Origin: Ramlibacter paludis
Lineage (GTDB): Bacteria; Pseudomonadota; Gammaproteobacteria; Burkholderiales; Burkholderiaceae_C
Assembly: GCF_022012305.1 (NCBI RefSeq)
Contig: NZ_JAKLTM010000005.1
Span: 372,001 to 436,000 of the forward strand
Length of the DNA stretch: 64,000 nt
Direction of reading: 5' to 3'
Shown here: positions 9,949 through 17,714 of the stretch, piece after piece
Numbering within the stretch: the first letter of the stretch is position 1
Layout of the letters: each line of letters opens with the position of its first letter
The notes under the pieces: model-generated
Told to the model about the DNA's origin: nothing
Seen by the model: only the letters and a program-made list of their open reading frames with translations
The model's database searches: none
Position numbers and translations under genes: made by a program

Positions 9949-11751
9949 TCAGATCACCGAATCCCACGGCGCCGACAGGCGCACCGCGGCATTGATGGTG
10001 CCGACCATCGAATAGGTCTGCGGGAAATTGCCCCACATCTCGCCCGTGACCGGGTGCGTGTCTTCCGACAGCATGCCCAGGTGGTTGCGGCTCTTGAGCA
10101 TCACCTCGAAGATCTCGCGCGCCTGCGCCTTGCGGCCGATGCGCGCCAGCGCGTCGATGCGCCAGAAGGTGCAGATGTTGAACGCGGTTTCAGGCTTGCC
10201 GAAATCGTCGGGCGCTTCGTAGCGGCGCATGTACGGACCGTCGCACAGCGACTTCTCCAGCGCGTCGACGGTGGCGATGAAGCGGCCGTCGTTGGGGTCG
10301 ATCATGTTCACTTCGGCCATCAGCAGCGCGCTGGCGTCGAGGTCGCGGCCGCCGAAGCTTTCGGCGAAGGCCTGGCGCTCCTCGCTCCACGATTCCTTCA
10401 GGATGCGGCCACGGATCACGTCGGCACGCTCGCGCCAGTAGCGGATGCGCTCCGGCAGCCCCAGCGTCGCGGCAACCTTGGCCAGGCGATCGCAGGCAGC
10501 CCAGCTCATGAGGGCGCTGGAGGTGTGGACGCGCGCACGCGTGCGCAGCTCCCACATGCCCGCATCGGGCTGGTCGTAGACCTTGAAGGCCTGCTCGCCC
10601 ACCGCTTCCAGGTGCACGAACTCGGCCCTGCCGGCGCGCTTGAACAGGCGGTGGTCGTGGAAGGCCTGCGAGGCGCCCAGGATGATGTTGCCGTACACGT
10701 CGTACTGGAAGTGCTCCTGCGCCTGGTTGCCCACGCGCACCGGGCCATTGCCCCGATAACCGGGCAGGTGGTCGAGGATGAACTCCGGCAGCTTCTCCTC
10801 CTGCCCGATGCCGTACAGCGGCTGCACGTGGCCGCCGCCGGAGCGGATCACGATGTTCATCAGCCAGCGCAGGTACTCCTCCATCGTCGCCACTTCCGAG
10901 ATGGAGTTGAGCGCGCGCACCACGAAGAAGGCGTCGCGCAGCCAGCAGTAGCGGTAGTCCCAGTTGCGGCCGCTGCCCGGCGCCTCGGGGATGCTGGTGG
11001 TCATGGCGGCGACGATGGCGCCCGTGTCCTCGAACAGCGAGAGCTTGAGCGTGATGGCCGCGCGGATCACCGCCTCCTGCCACTCCAGCGGCAAGGCCAG
11101 CGCGCGGGTCCAGCTGCGCCAGTAGCTCACGGTCTCCTGCTCGAAGTGGCGGGCCGTGTCCTCGATGCCGGTGGCGAGCGTCTCGTCCGGGCCCATGATG
11201 AAGTTCATCGGCCGGTCGACCACGAAGAAAGTCTCGGACAGCACGTACGAGATCGGCGCGTCGCAGTTCACGCGCAGGGTCTGGCCGCCGCCCACGTAGC
11301 GGATGTGCGTGCTGCCCTGCGTCACCGTCGGCTGCATGCGGCCCCACTCGAAGCGCGGACGCAGGATCACGCGCATGCGCGGCGAGCCTTGCAGCACCTT
11401 CACGCGCCGCACCAGCGTGAGCGGACGGAACATGCGGCCGCGGCTCCAGAAGCGCGGCGCGAAGTCGACGATCTCGATGCCCTGGCCGCGCGTGTCGTAC
11501 AGGCGCGTGCGCAGCACCGCGGTGTTGGGCTCGTACTCCTGCTCGCTGCGCGCGAAGTCCTCGAGCTCGAAAGCCCACTCGCTGCCGTTCTCGCTGGGGT
11601 CCAGCAGGGCGTTGAACACCGGATCGCCGTCGAAGCGCGGCAGGCAGCACCACACCAGCCGTGCGCCGCGGTCGATGAGCGCGCTGTACGCGCAGTTGCC
11701 GATCATGCCGAGCTGCAGCGACGGGGGATAGGGAAGCTTGGTGTTGTTCAT
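9949..11751 (-). CDS. Glycoside hydrolase family 15 protein
   Basis: 600 residues. An N-terminal GH15-type beta domain (about 1-220) is followed by an (alpha/alpha)6 barrel with the signature GRNWDYRYCWLRDAFF near residue 258. GH15 members include glucoamylases and some trehalases. Its place between otsB and otsA, with an ATGA overlap to otsB, suggests a role in trehalose or alpha-glucan turnover under osmotic stress. No signal peptide is seen, so it is probably cytoplasmic. Substrate cannot be fixed from sequence. Confidence 0.88.
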   Translation of the reverse strand: MNNTKLPYPPSLQLGMIGNCAYSALIDRGARLVWCCLPRFDGDPVFNALLDPSENGSEWAFELEDFARSEQEYEPNTAVLRTRLYDTRGQGIEIVDFAPRFWSRGRMFRPLTLVRRVKVLQGSPRMRVILRPRFEWGRMQPTVTQGSTHIRYVGGGQTLRVNCDAPISYVLSETFFVVDRPMNFIMGPDETLATGIEDTARHFEQETVSYWRSWTRALALPLEWQEAVIRAAITLKLSLFEDTGAIVAAMTTSIPEAPGSGRNWDYRYCWLRDAFFVVRALNSISEVATMEEYLRWLMNIVIRSGGGHVQPLYGIGQEEKLPEFILDHLPGYRGNGPVRVGNQAQEHFQYDVYGNIILGASQAFHDHRLFKRAGRAEFVHLEAVGEQAFKVYDQPDAGMWELRTRARVHTSSALMSWAACDRLAKVAATLGLPERIRYWRERADVIRGRILKESWSEERQAFAESFGGRDLDASALLMAEVNMIDPNDGRFIATVDALEKSLCDGPYMRRYEAPDDFGKPETAFNICTFWRIDALARIGRKAQAREIFEVMLKSRNHLGMLSEDTHPVTGEMWGNFPQTYSMVGTINAAVRLSAPWDSVI

Positions 11752-12488
11752 GCGGTTCTCGTCATGCGGGCGGCGACCGCCGCCTCCAGTTCGCGGCGCA
11801 GCGCCGGGGGATCGGCCAGCCGGCCGAGGGCCGCGGTGGCGCCGGCGCCCACCTTGATGCCCACGCCGCCCAGCCTTTGGACGGTGATGAAGCCGGCTTC
11901 GTCGGTCACGTCGTCGCCGATGAACACGGGCCGGCGGCCGCGAAAGGGCGTCTCGGCCAGGAAGTCCTCGATCGCGCTGCCCTTGCTGGCGCCGCCCGGC
12001 TTGGCCTCGGCCACCATCTTGCCGCGCATCAGCGTGACGCCGGGGGAGTCGTCGACGGCGGCCTGCATGGCGTCCAGCACGGCGGCTTCCAGTGCGGGCG
12101 CCTGGCGGTAGTGCAGGGCCAGCGAGCCACGCTTCAGTTCGACCAGCAGAGCCGGATGCTGCGCGGACAGGGCACGCGCCACCTGCTCGACCCGGTCCAG
12201 CGGATGGGTGTCGAGCAGACCGATGCGGCCGTCGGCGCCGCGCCGCTCGGCGCCGTGCACGCCGGCGACCGGCAGCACCAGCGGTTCGAGGAATTCATCG
12301 ATCTGTTCGATCGGCCGCCCCGAGATGACGGCAACCGCGCCGCCGAGGTAGTCGCGCAACTGCCCCAGCGCGTCGAGCAAAGGGGCGGGAACGTGCACCG
12401 CATGCGGCTGCGGCGCGATGTCCACCATGGTCCCGTCGAAATCCAGGAACAGGGCGCAGGAGGGCTGGAGGATCTCCGCAAGCGTCAT
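11748..12488 (-). CDS. otsB: Trehalose-6-phosphate phosphatase
   Basis: 246 residues from the ATG at 12488; an in-frame TTG 18 bases upstream is less likely. A HAD-superfamily phosphatase: motif I is LFLDFDGTMVDIAP, a VISGRP segment follows, and the late aspartates are in FIGDDVTDEAGF. It dephosphorylates trehalose 6-phosphate to trehalose. First gene of the otsB-GH15-otsA operon, overlapping the next gene by four bases. Confidence 0.93.
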   Translation of the reverse strand: MTLAEILQPSCALFLDFDGTMVDIAPQPHAVHVPAPLLDALGQLRDYLGGAVAVISGRPIEQIDEFLEPLVLPVAGVHGAERRGADGRIGLLDTHPLDRVEQVARALSAQHPALLVELKRGSLALHYRQAPALEAAVLDAMQAAVDDSPGVTLMRGKMVAEAKPGGASKGSAIEDFLAETPFRGRRPVFIGDDVTDEAGFITVQRLGGVGIKVGAGATAALGRLADPPALRRELEAAVAARMTRTA

Positions 12489-12604
12489 GCGGCCTGACCC
12501 TAACAAAGCCGCGCGCCCCTCGCCAGACCTTCTGACCGCCGGCCCGCGTAGGACTCTTCCGACAATCCGGCGGGAGTTTCTGGAGAGGCTGGGATAATGC
12601 GCGG

Positions 12605-12958
12605 ATGTTCTCCCGGCGCCTGACGACCTGCCTTGCCCGCTTCGTGCTGGCGTGGTTCGTCCTGCACGTAGGCGCCGGAGTCGCTGCGCCGGTGGTGAAT
12701 CCGCAGGCGCTGCAGGTCGTTTGCGCCGGCAGCGGCCTGAAGCTGGTGCCGGGTGGCGACGGCGACGCGCAGGTGGTGGCCGGCGGGCTCGATTGCCCGC
12801 TGTGCAGCCCGGCGCTGGCGCCGCCGCCCGCGCCCGCCGCCATGCCCTTGTTGCAGGCCGCGCCGCCGCTCGTCGTGGCGCAGCCGGAATCGATCACCCT
12901 TGCCGCGAGCCCGGTCCCGCCGCCGGCACGTGGGCCCCCGGTCGCGCTCCCCGCCTGA
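12605..12958 (+). CDS. DUF2946-like secreted protein of a copper module
   Basis: 117 residues. A basic start and hydrophobic stretch to about residue 28 form a signal peptide or anchor. The rest is low-complexity Ala/Pro-rich with a CAG and a DCPLC motif (about residues 63-67), matching DUF2946-type proteins found beside copper-handling genes. The two downstream genes are periplasmic copper proteins. Metal binding by the Cys pair is inference. Confidence 0.6.
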   Translation: MFSRRLTTCLARFVLAWFVLHVGAGVAAPVVNPQALQVVCAGSGLKLVPGGDGDAQVVAGGLDCPLCSPALAPPPAPAAMPLLQAAPPLVVAQPESITLAASPVPPPARGPPVALPA

Positions 12959-13038
12959 CCCGGTTGCCGGCCTTTGCGCCGGCGTGTTCGCTTCCGCGGT
13001 CCTGCCTGGCGCAGGGCCGCTTCCTGGTTTCCCGAAAA

Positions 13039-13527
13039 ATGAAATTCATCCTTCGCAGCGCCGCCGTGGCGCTGGCATTCGCCGCCGGCGCCGCCGGCGC
13101 CCACGTCACTCTCGAGTACCCCGCGGCTGCCGCCGGCAGCAGCTACAAGGCCGCCTTCAAGGTGGGCCATGGCTGTGGCGAGTCGGCTACGCGGCAACTG
13201 GTCGTCGACCTTCCCGCCGGCGTGACCGGCGCGCATCCCATGCCCAAGGCGGGCTGGCAGCTGGCCGTGGAGCCCACGCGCATCACCTGGACGGCAAAGG
13301 GCCGCGAGGACATGCTGGCCTCGGCCCACTACGATGAGTTCGTGCTGGTGGCCAAGCTGCCCGCGGCCGCAGGCACGCTGTACTGGCCGGTGCGGCAAGT
13401 CTGCGAGCAGGGCAGTTCCGACTGGATCGAGGTGCCGCGTGAGGGCCAGAAGCTGTCGGACCTGAAGTCGCCGGCGGCAACGCTGGAAGTCCTGCCCGGC
13501 GCCGGCGCCGGCGGCCACAACCACTGA
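13039..13527 (+). CDS. YcnI-family (DUF1775) periplasmic copper-binding protein
   Basis: 162 residues from the ATG at 13039. The signal peptide ends at GAAGA, leaving an N-terminal His (HVTLEYP) on the mature protein. Bacillus YcnI is known to bind Cu(II) through this N-terminal His. The conserved YKAAFKVGHGCGESATR and ITWTAKG pieces of DUF1775 are present. It does not have the C-terminal membrane helix of Gram-positive YcnI and ends in HNH. Followed 14 bases later by PCuAC, a known partnership. Confidence 0.87.
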   Translation: MKFILRSAAVALAFAAGAAGAHVTLEYPAAAAGSSYKAAFKVGHGCGESATRQLVVDLPAGVTGAHPMPKAGWQLAVEPTRITWTAKGREDMLASAHYDEFVLVAKLPAAAGTLYWPVRQVCEQGSSDWIEVPREGQKLSDLKSPAATLEVLPGAGAGGHNH

Positions 13528-13541
13528 ATCCGGAGACCCCG

Positions 13542-13997
13542 ATGCACAAGCTGATGGCTTCCCTGTCCTTCGCCGCCGCTGCCGTCGTGGCGCAGGCCCA
13601 AACCGCACCCGCGATCGCCGTCGACGGCGCCTGGGCGCGCGCCGCGCTGCAAGGCCAGCCGACCAGCGCCGGCTACATGACGTTGACCGCGAAGGAACCC
13701 CTCACGCTGGTGGGCGCCAGTTCGCCGGCCGCCGGTGTCGTCGAACTGCACGAGATGAAGCTCGATGGCGACGTGATGCGCATGCGCGCCGTCGACCAGC
13801 TGCCGCTGCCTGCGGGCAAGGCCGTCGAACTCAAGCCGGGCGGCTACCACTTCATGCTGATGGAGCTCAAGGCCCAGTTCAAGCCGGGGCTGGTGGTGCC
13901 GCTGACCCTGCGCCTGAAGGACGCCAAGGGCGTGGAGCGCACGCAGCAGGTGGCGCTGCCGGTGAGCGCGGCCGCGCCTCTGCAGCACAAGCACTGA
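13542..13997 (+). CDS. Periplasmic copper chaperone PCu(A)C
   Basis: 151 residues with a cleavable signal ending near VAQAQ. The copper site pattern is visible: VVELHEM, then MRMR, then GGYHFMLMEL, i.e. the H/M...M...H-x-M ligand set of the family. These proteins carry Cu(I) in the periplasm, often to cytochrome oxidase. The C-terminal HKH may add metal affinity. Third gene of the copper module. Confidence 0.9.
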   Translation: MHKLMASLSFAAAAVVAQAQTAPAIAVDGAWARAALQGQPTSAGYMTLTAKEPLTLVGASSPAAGVVELHEMKLDGDVMRMRAVDQLPLPAGKAVELKPGGYHFMLMELKAQFKPGLVVPLTLRLKDAKGVERTQQVALPVSAAAPLQHKH

Positions 13998-14062
13998 GCT
14001 TTCTTTCGCCGGGGGGCGTGCTGCGGTAAGCTGTCAGCACGACCACTCGCGGAGCAGCGGCC

Positions 14063-14707
14063 ATGAGCGACAACAACGGCGCATTCGGCTTCGGCAAATT
14101 CGTCCCCGGTTTCGATTTCCTGCAGAACCTGGCGAAAGGCGCGTCGGACGCCCTGCCGCAGATGCCCAACATCTCCAGCTGGGTGGCGCCCACGCTGAAC
14201 GTGGAGGAACTGGACAAGCGCATCACGGAACTGAAGGCCGTGCATTTCTGGCTGGACCAGAACGGCAAGGCGCTGTCCGCGACCATCCAGGCGCTGGAAG
14301 TGCAGAAGATGACGCTGGCCACGCTGAAGGGCATGAACTTCAGCATGGGCGAGGTCGCGAATGCGCTCAAGCTGAAGACGCCCGAGCCCGTGGAGAGCGC
14401 GCCCAAGGCGGCGAAGCCCAAGGCTGCGCCCAGCGCCAAGCCCAAGGGCAACGGCGAGGCCAAGGCCAACGGCGGCGGGGCCACCGGCGCGGTGGATCCG
14501 CTGCAATGGTGGGGCGCGCTCACGCAGCAGTTCCAGGAAATCGCCTCCAACGCGATGAAGGACGTGGCGCAGAAGACGGCCGTGGACACGGCGCGCAACA
14601 TGGCCGGCGGCATCGCCAAGGAAGCGGTGAAGGCCGCGAAGAAGACCGTCGCGGCCAAGGCCAGGTCGGCCACGCGCAAGACCAAGACGCAGGCGGCCGC
14701 GGATTGA
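14063..14707 (+). CDS. phaM: PhaM-family polyhydroxyalkanoate granule regulator
   Basis: 214 residues. The N-terminal part (FGFGKFVPGFDFLQNL, then LNVEELDKRITELKAVHFWLD and ALEVQKMTLATLKGM) matches PhaM of Ralstonia and relatives. PhaM binds PHB synthase and DNA and links granules to the nucleoid. The C-terminus is rich in Ala, Lys and Pro and ends in a basic KARSATRKTKTQ tail, the expected DNA-binding type. The downstream FIST gene follows after 11 bases. Confidence 0.88.
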   Translation: MSDNNGAFGFGKFVPGFDFLQNLAKGASDALPQMPNISSWVAPTLNVEELDKRITELKAVHFWLDQNGKALSATIQALEVQKMTLATLKGMNFSMGEVANALKLKTPEPVESAPKAAKPKAAPSAKPKGNGEAKANGGGATGAVDPLQWWGALTQQFQEIASNAMKDVAQKTAVDTARNMAGGIAKEAVKAAKKTVAAKARSATRKTKTQAAAD

Positions 14708-14718
14708 CGGGGCCGGCC

Positions 14719-15960
14719 ATGAAGCTGTTCCCCTTCGGCCACGCGACGCATCCGCAGTGGCAGATGGCGGCCGGGCTGGTGCTGGCGCAGCTGCGCGCGC
14801 AGATGGCGCTGCCCGACTACGCGAGCGCGCCCACGCTGGGCCTGCTGTACATCACCGACCACTATGCGTCGCAGGCGCAGGACATCCTCGACCACGTCAG
14901 CGCCGAACTGCCGGAGGTGACCGACTGGTCCGGCACCGTCGGCGTCGGCATCGCGTCGTCGAACGTCGAATACTTCGACGAGCCGGCGCTCGCGGTGATG
15001 CTGCTGAACGTGCCGTCCGACCAGTACCGCGTGTTCTCCGGCGTGGCGCCGCTGCCGGCGGGCTTTCGCGCGCACACGGCGCTGGTGCATGCCGATGCGG
15101 CGACGCCGGACGTGGCGGAGCTGATCGCGGAGATGGCCGACCGCACTGCAACGGGATATCTCTTCGGCGGCCTGGCATCGAGCCGGCGCGAGGTCGTGCA
15201 GTTCGCGATCGGCGGCAACGGCAACCTGGGCGGGCACGGCAAGGCCGGTGGCGTGTTCAGCGGCGGCCTCTCCGGTGTCGCCTTCGGCGAGGGCGTGGAC
15301 CTGGTCTCGCGCGTGACGCAGGGCTGCCAGCCGGTGGGCGCGGCGCGCAGCATCACGCGCTGCGAGGGCAACCTGGTGAAGGAACTCGATGGCGAGCCGG
15401 CGCTCGACGTGCTGTTCGACGACCTGCAGGTCTCGCTGGATGAACCCCAGGCGGCGATGGCCGCGCTGCGCAGCACGCTGGCGGGCCTGAGCCAGGCGTC
15501 GGAAGACGTCGTCAGCCGCACCGGCAACTTCGGCGCCGACGTGGTGGTGCGCCACATCATCGGCATCGACCCGCAGCGCAGCGGCGTGGCGCTGGCGAGC
15601 AAGGTGGAGGAAGGCATGCGCCTGGCTTTCTGCCAGCGCAACATGGAAGCGGCGCGGGCCGACCTGGTGCGCATCTGCGCGGAGATCCGCGAGGAGCTGG
15701 AGCCGGAGGAGCTGCCGCTGGCGGTGGCGAGCGCGCTCTCGGAGGCGCTGGCGGCACCGAGTCCGGAGCGGCGCATTGCCGGCGCGATCTACGTCAGCTG
15801 CGCCGGGCGCGGCGGTCCGCATTTCGGCGGGCCGAGCGCGGAACTGCAGATCGTGCGGCGGGCGCTGGGCGATGTGCCGCTGGTGGGGTTCTTTGCCGGC
15901 GGCGAGATCGCGCGCGGGCATTTGTATGGGTACACCGGGGTGTTGACGGTCTTCCGGTAA
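14719..15960 (+). CDS. FIST N- and C-domain protein
   Basis: 413 residues from the ATG at 14719. A FIST N domain (about 30-230, with LGLLYITDHYASQAQDIL) precedes a FIST C domain (about 230-400) ending with CAGRGGPHFGG and VPLVGFFAGGEIARG. FIST domains are predicted small-ligand sensory modules; the protein is soluble and has no output domain. Probably co-transcribed with phaM. A long palindromic repeat begins directly after its stop codon. Confidence 0.85.
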   Translation: MKLFPFGHATHPQWQMAAGLVLAQLRAQMALPDYASAPTLGLLYITDHYASQAQDILDHVSAELPEVTDWSGTVGVGIASSNVEYFDEPALAVMLLNVPSDQYRVFSGVAPLPAGFRAHTALVHADAATPDVAELIAEMADRTATGYLFGGLASSRREVVQFAIGGNGNLGGHGKAGGVFSGGLSGVAFGEGVDLVSRVTQGCQPVGAARSITRCEGNLVKELDGEPALDVLFDDLQVSLDEPQAAMAALRSTLAGLSQASEDVVSRTGNFGADVVVRHIIGIDPQRSGVALASKVEEGMRLAFCQRNMEAARADLVRICAEIREELEPEELPLAVASALSEALAAPSPERRIAGAIYVSCAGRGGPHFGGPSAELQIVRRALGDVPLVGFFAGGEIARGHLYGYTGVLTVFR

Positions 15961-16055
15961 GCCGCGGTTCGCCTGCGGGCTCACCAACGGCCTACGAGGC
16001 CCATGTTGCGTGCGCTGCTCCGTAGGCCGTGGTGAGCCCGCAGGCGAACCGCGGC
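15961..16055. repeat. Long palindromic repeat, family 2, copy A
   Basis: Two arms of about 35 bases (15961-15996 and 16021-16055) are reverse complements except for one extra A, around a 24-base centre. The outer arm begins GCCGCGGTTCGCCTGCGGGC. The right arm is identical over 34 bases to one at 35890-35923. It lies between the convergent FIST and XRE genes. Confidence 0.9.
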
Positions 16056-16059
16056 TCTC

Positions 16060-16791
16060 CTACCGCCGCAACTGCGTGAACGCCGCGAACTCCCAGCTGC
16101 GCATCGCCAGCACCAGCGTGTAGCCCTCGCGCTCCTTCGCCGCCAGCTTCTGGTCCGCCTGGTGCTGCTGCGCGAAATCCTGCGCCACCTTCTGCAACCG
16201 GTCGACGAACGACGGCGCAATGGCGCGGCTCACCGAGCCGTGCACCAGCAGCAGGCCTTCGGCATGGCCGTCGAAGCCGCCGCCGAAGTAATCCAGCACC
16301 GCGTTGTCGCGGAAGTAGTGCATCACCGGCCCGTGCGGCCGCCAGCGGAAAGTCTTGGCGAGCTTCAGGCGGTAGCGGTTCAGGGGCCGCAGCTCGATGA
16401 TGCCGATGCGATCGAGCTGCGCGAAGTACTTGATGCACTCGGCCTCGCTCAAGCGGTATTCGTGCGTCACCTGCTCCAGCGTCCATTGGCTGAGGACGCA
16501 GATCGCGCACAGCAGCAGCTTCTTGTCGGCCACCACCGCCTTCTCCTGCTCCTGCGTCAGTTCCTTCAGCAGCGGCTGGGCGTCCGCCACCCGGCGCGCC
16601 AGTTCGGCGAAATCGATCTTGAGCACGCGGCAGATTGCATCGATGCGCGACAAGGCCATGTCGCCCTTGGCCAGCATGCGCTTGACGCTCGACTCCGCCA
16701 TGCCCAGGCCGGCGGCCAGGTCGGCATACGTCATCTGCGCGGCCTTCAGTTCCTTCTTCAGCACGGTGACGAGGTCGGCGGTGGTGCTCAT
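16060..16791 (-). CDS. XRE-family helix-turn-helix regulator
   Basis: 243 residues. A Cro/C1-type HTH lies at about residues 12-65 (MTYADLAAGLGMAESSVKRML). The remainder has a second winged-helix-like region (LTQEQEKAVVADKKLLLCAICVLSQWTLEQV, then FAQLDRIGIIELRPLNRYRL). It shares a 111-base divergent region with the ceramidase-like gene and could regulate it. No ligand domain is recognisable. Confidence 0.82.
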   Translation of the reverse strand: MSTTADLVTVLKKELKAAQMTYADLAAGLGMAESSVKRMLAKGDMALSRIDAICRVLKIDFAELARRVADAQPLLKELTQEQEKAVVADKKLLLCAICVLSQWTLEQVTHEYRLSEAECIKYFAQLDRIGIIELRPLNRYRLKLAKTFRWRPHGPVMHYFRDNAVLDYFGGGFDGHAEGLLLVHGSVSRAIAPSFVDRLQKVAQDFAQQHQADQKLAAKEREGYTLVLAMRSWEFAAFTQLRR

Positions 16792-16902
16792 GAAAAGTAC
16801 AGGATTGCGATACCGGGAGGGCGACAGGAGGACAATGTAGCCGGAATCCGTCCGCTTTCGACCGCCGAGTGCAGACACTGAAGCCTCAAGCAAGGAGGTC
16901 CC

Positions 16903-17697
16903 ATGCGTTTGTCCCTGACCCGCACCGAATGGCTGCTGGCGCTGGCCGCGTCGGCGCTGCTGCTGGTGGCGCTGTTCGCGCCCGCGCTCGCCCAGCCGCC
17001 CGATGCGCACGGCTTCGTCGACCAGCGCGTGCTGTGGGGCGTGCCCCATGCGCTCGACGTGCTGTCCAACCTTCCCTTCGCCATCGCCGGCTGGCTGGGG
17101 CTGCGCGCCTTGCGGCGTGCGAGCGTGTCCCCAACGCAGCGCGCCTGTGCCCGCCTGTTCTTTGCCGGCCTGCTGGTCGTGGCCGTGGGCTCGTCCTGGT
17201 ACCACTGGCTTCCGAACGACCTCGGCCTCGCGATCGACCGCGCCTCGATGTCCGTCGCCTTCGCCGGCCTGCTCGGCCTGCTGGTGGCGGGCCTGGTCAG
17301 CGAGCGCGCCGGCGCCTGCACCGCTGCGGCACTCCTCGTGCTGGCGCTCGCCAGCGTGCTCGTGTGGTCCCTCACCGGCAACGTCCTGCCCTGGGCCGTG
17401 GTGCAGTTCGGCGGCATGCCCTTGCTGTTGATCGCGGCCTGGCTGCCGCCCCGTGCAGGCGCGCTGCCGGTGCGCTGGAGCCTGGTGCTGTTGGCGTACG
17501 CGCTGGCCAAGCTGTTCGAAAGCAATGACGCCCTGGTCTTCGCGGCCACCGGGGAGTTGTTGTCCGGCCACAGCCTGAAGCACGCCGTCGCCGCCTTGGC
17601 CGCCTGGCCCGTGATCCACGCGTTGGTTACCCGGACGCGCGGGCAGAATGCCGAAGCCATCGGCGCCGCGCCGCTGGCCCACGCGCCCCACGCCTAG
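16903..17697 (+). CDS. CREST-superfamily alkaline ceramidase-like membrane protein
   Basis: 264 residues with seven or so hydrophobic segments. The superfamily's conserved positions appear in order: Ser and His in GSSWYHWLPND, an Asp in the next helix start (AIDRAS), and the His pair around SGHSLKHAVAALAAWPVIH. CREST proteins are membrane hydrolases, including ceramidases, using a Zn bound by three His. The natural lipid in a bacterium is unknown. The MFS-acyltransferase fusion follows after 17 bases, so both may act on membrane lipids. Confidence 0.7.
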   Translation: MRLSLTRTEWLLALAASALLLVALFAPALAQPPDAHGFVDQRVLWGVPHALDVLSNLPFAIAGWLGLRALRRASVSPTQRACARLFFAGLLVVAVGSSWYHWLPNDLGLAIDRASMSVAFAGLLGLLVAGLVSERAGACTAAALLVLALASVLVWSLTGNVLPWAVVQFGGMPLLLIAAWLPPRAGALPVRWSLVLLAYALAKLFESNDALVFAATGELLSGHSLKHAVAALAAWPVIHALVTRTRGQNAEAIGAAPLAHAPHA

Positions 17698-17714
17698 AAC
17701 GAGAGGGAGTAGCC

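Noticed and set aside
8611..12111. A very long plus-strand open frame (over 1,100 codons) opposite the trehalose genes
   Set aside because: It mirrors otsA, GH15 and otsB and has the His/Arg/Gln-rich composition of antisense frames in GC-rich DNA; no motif is recognisable.
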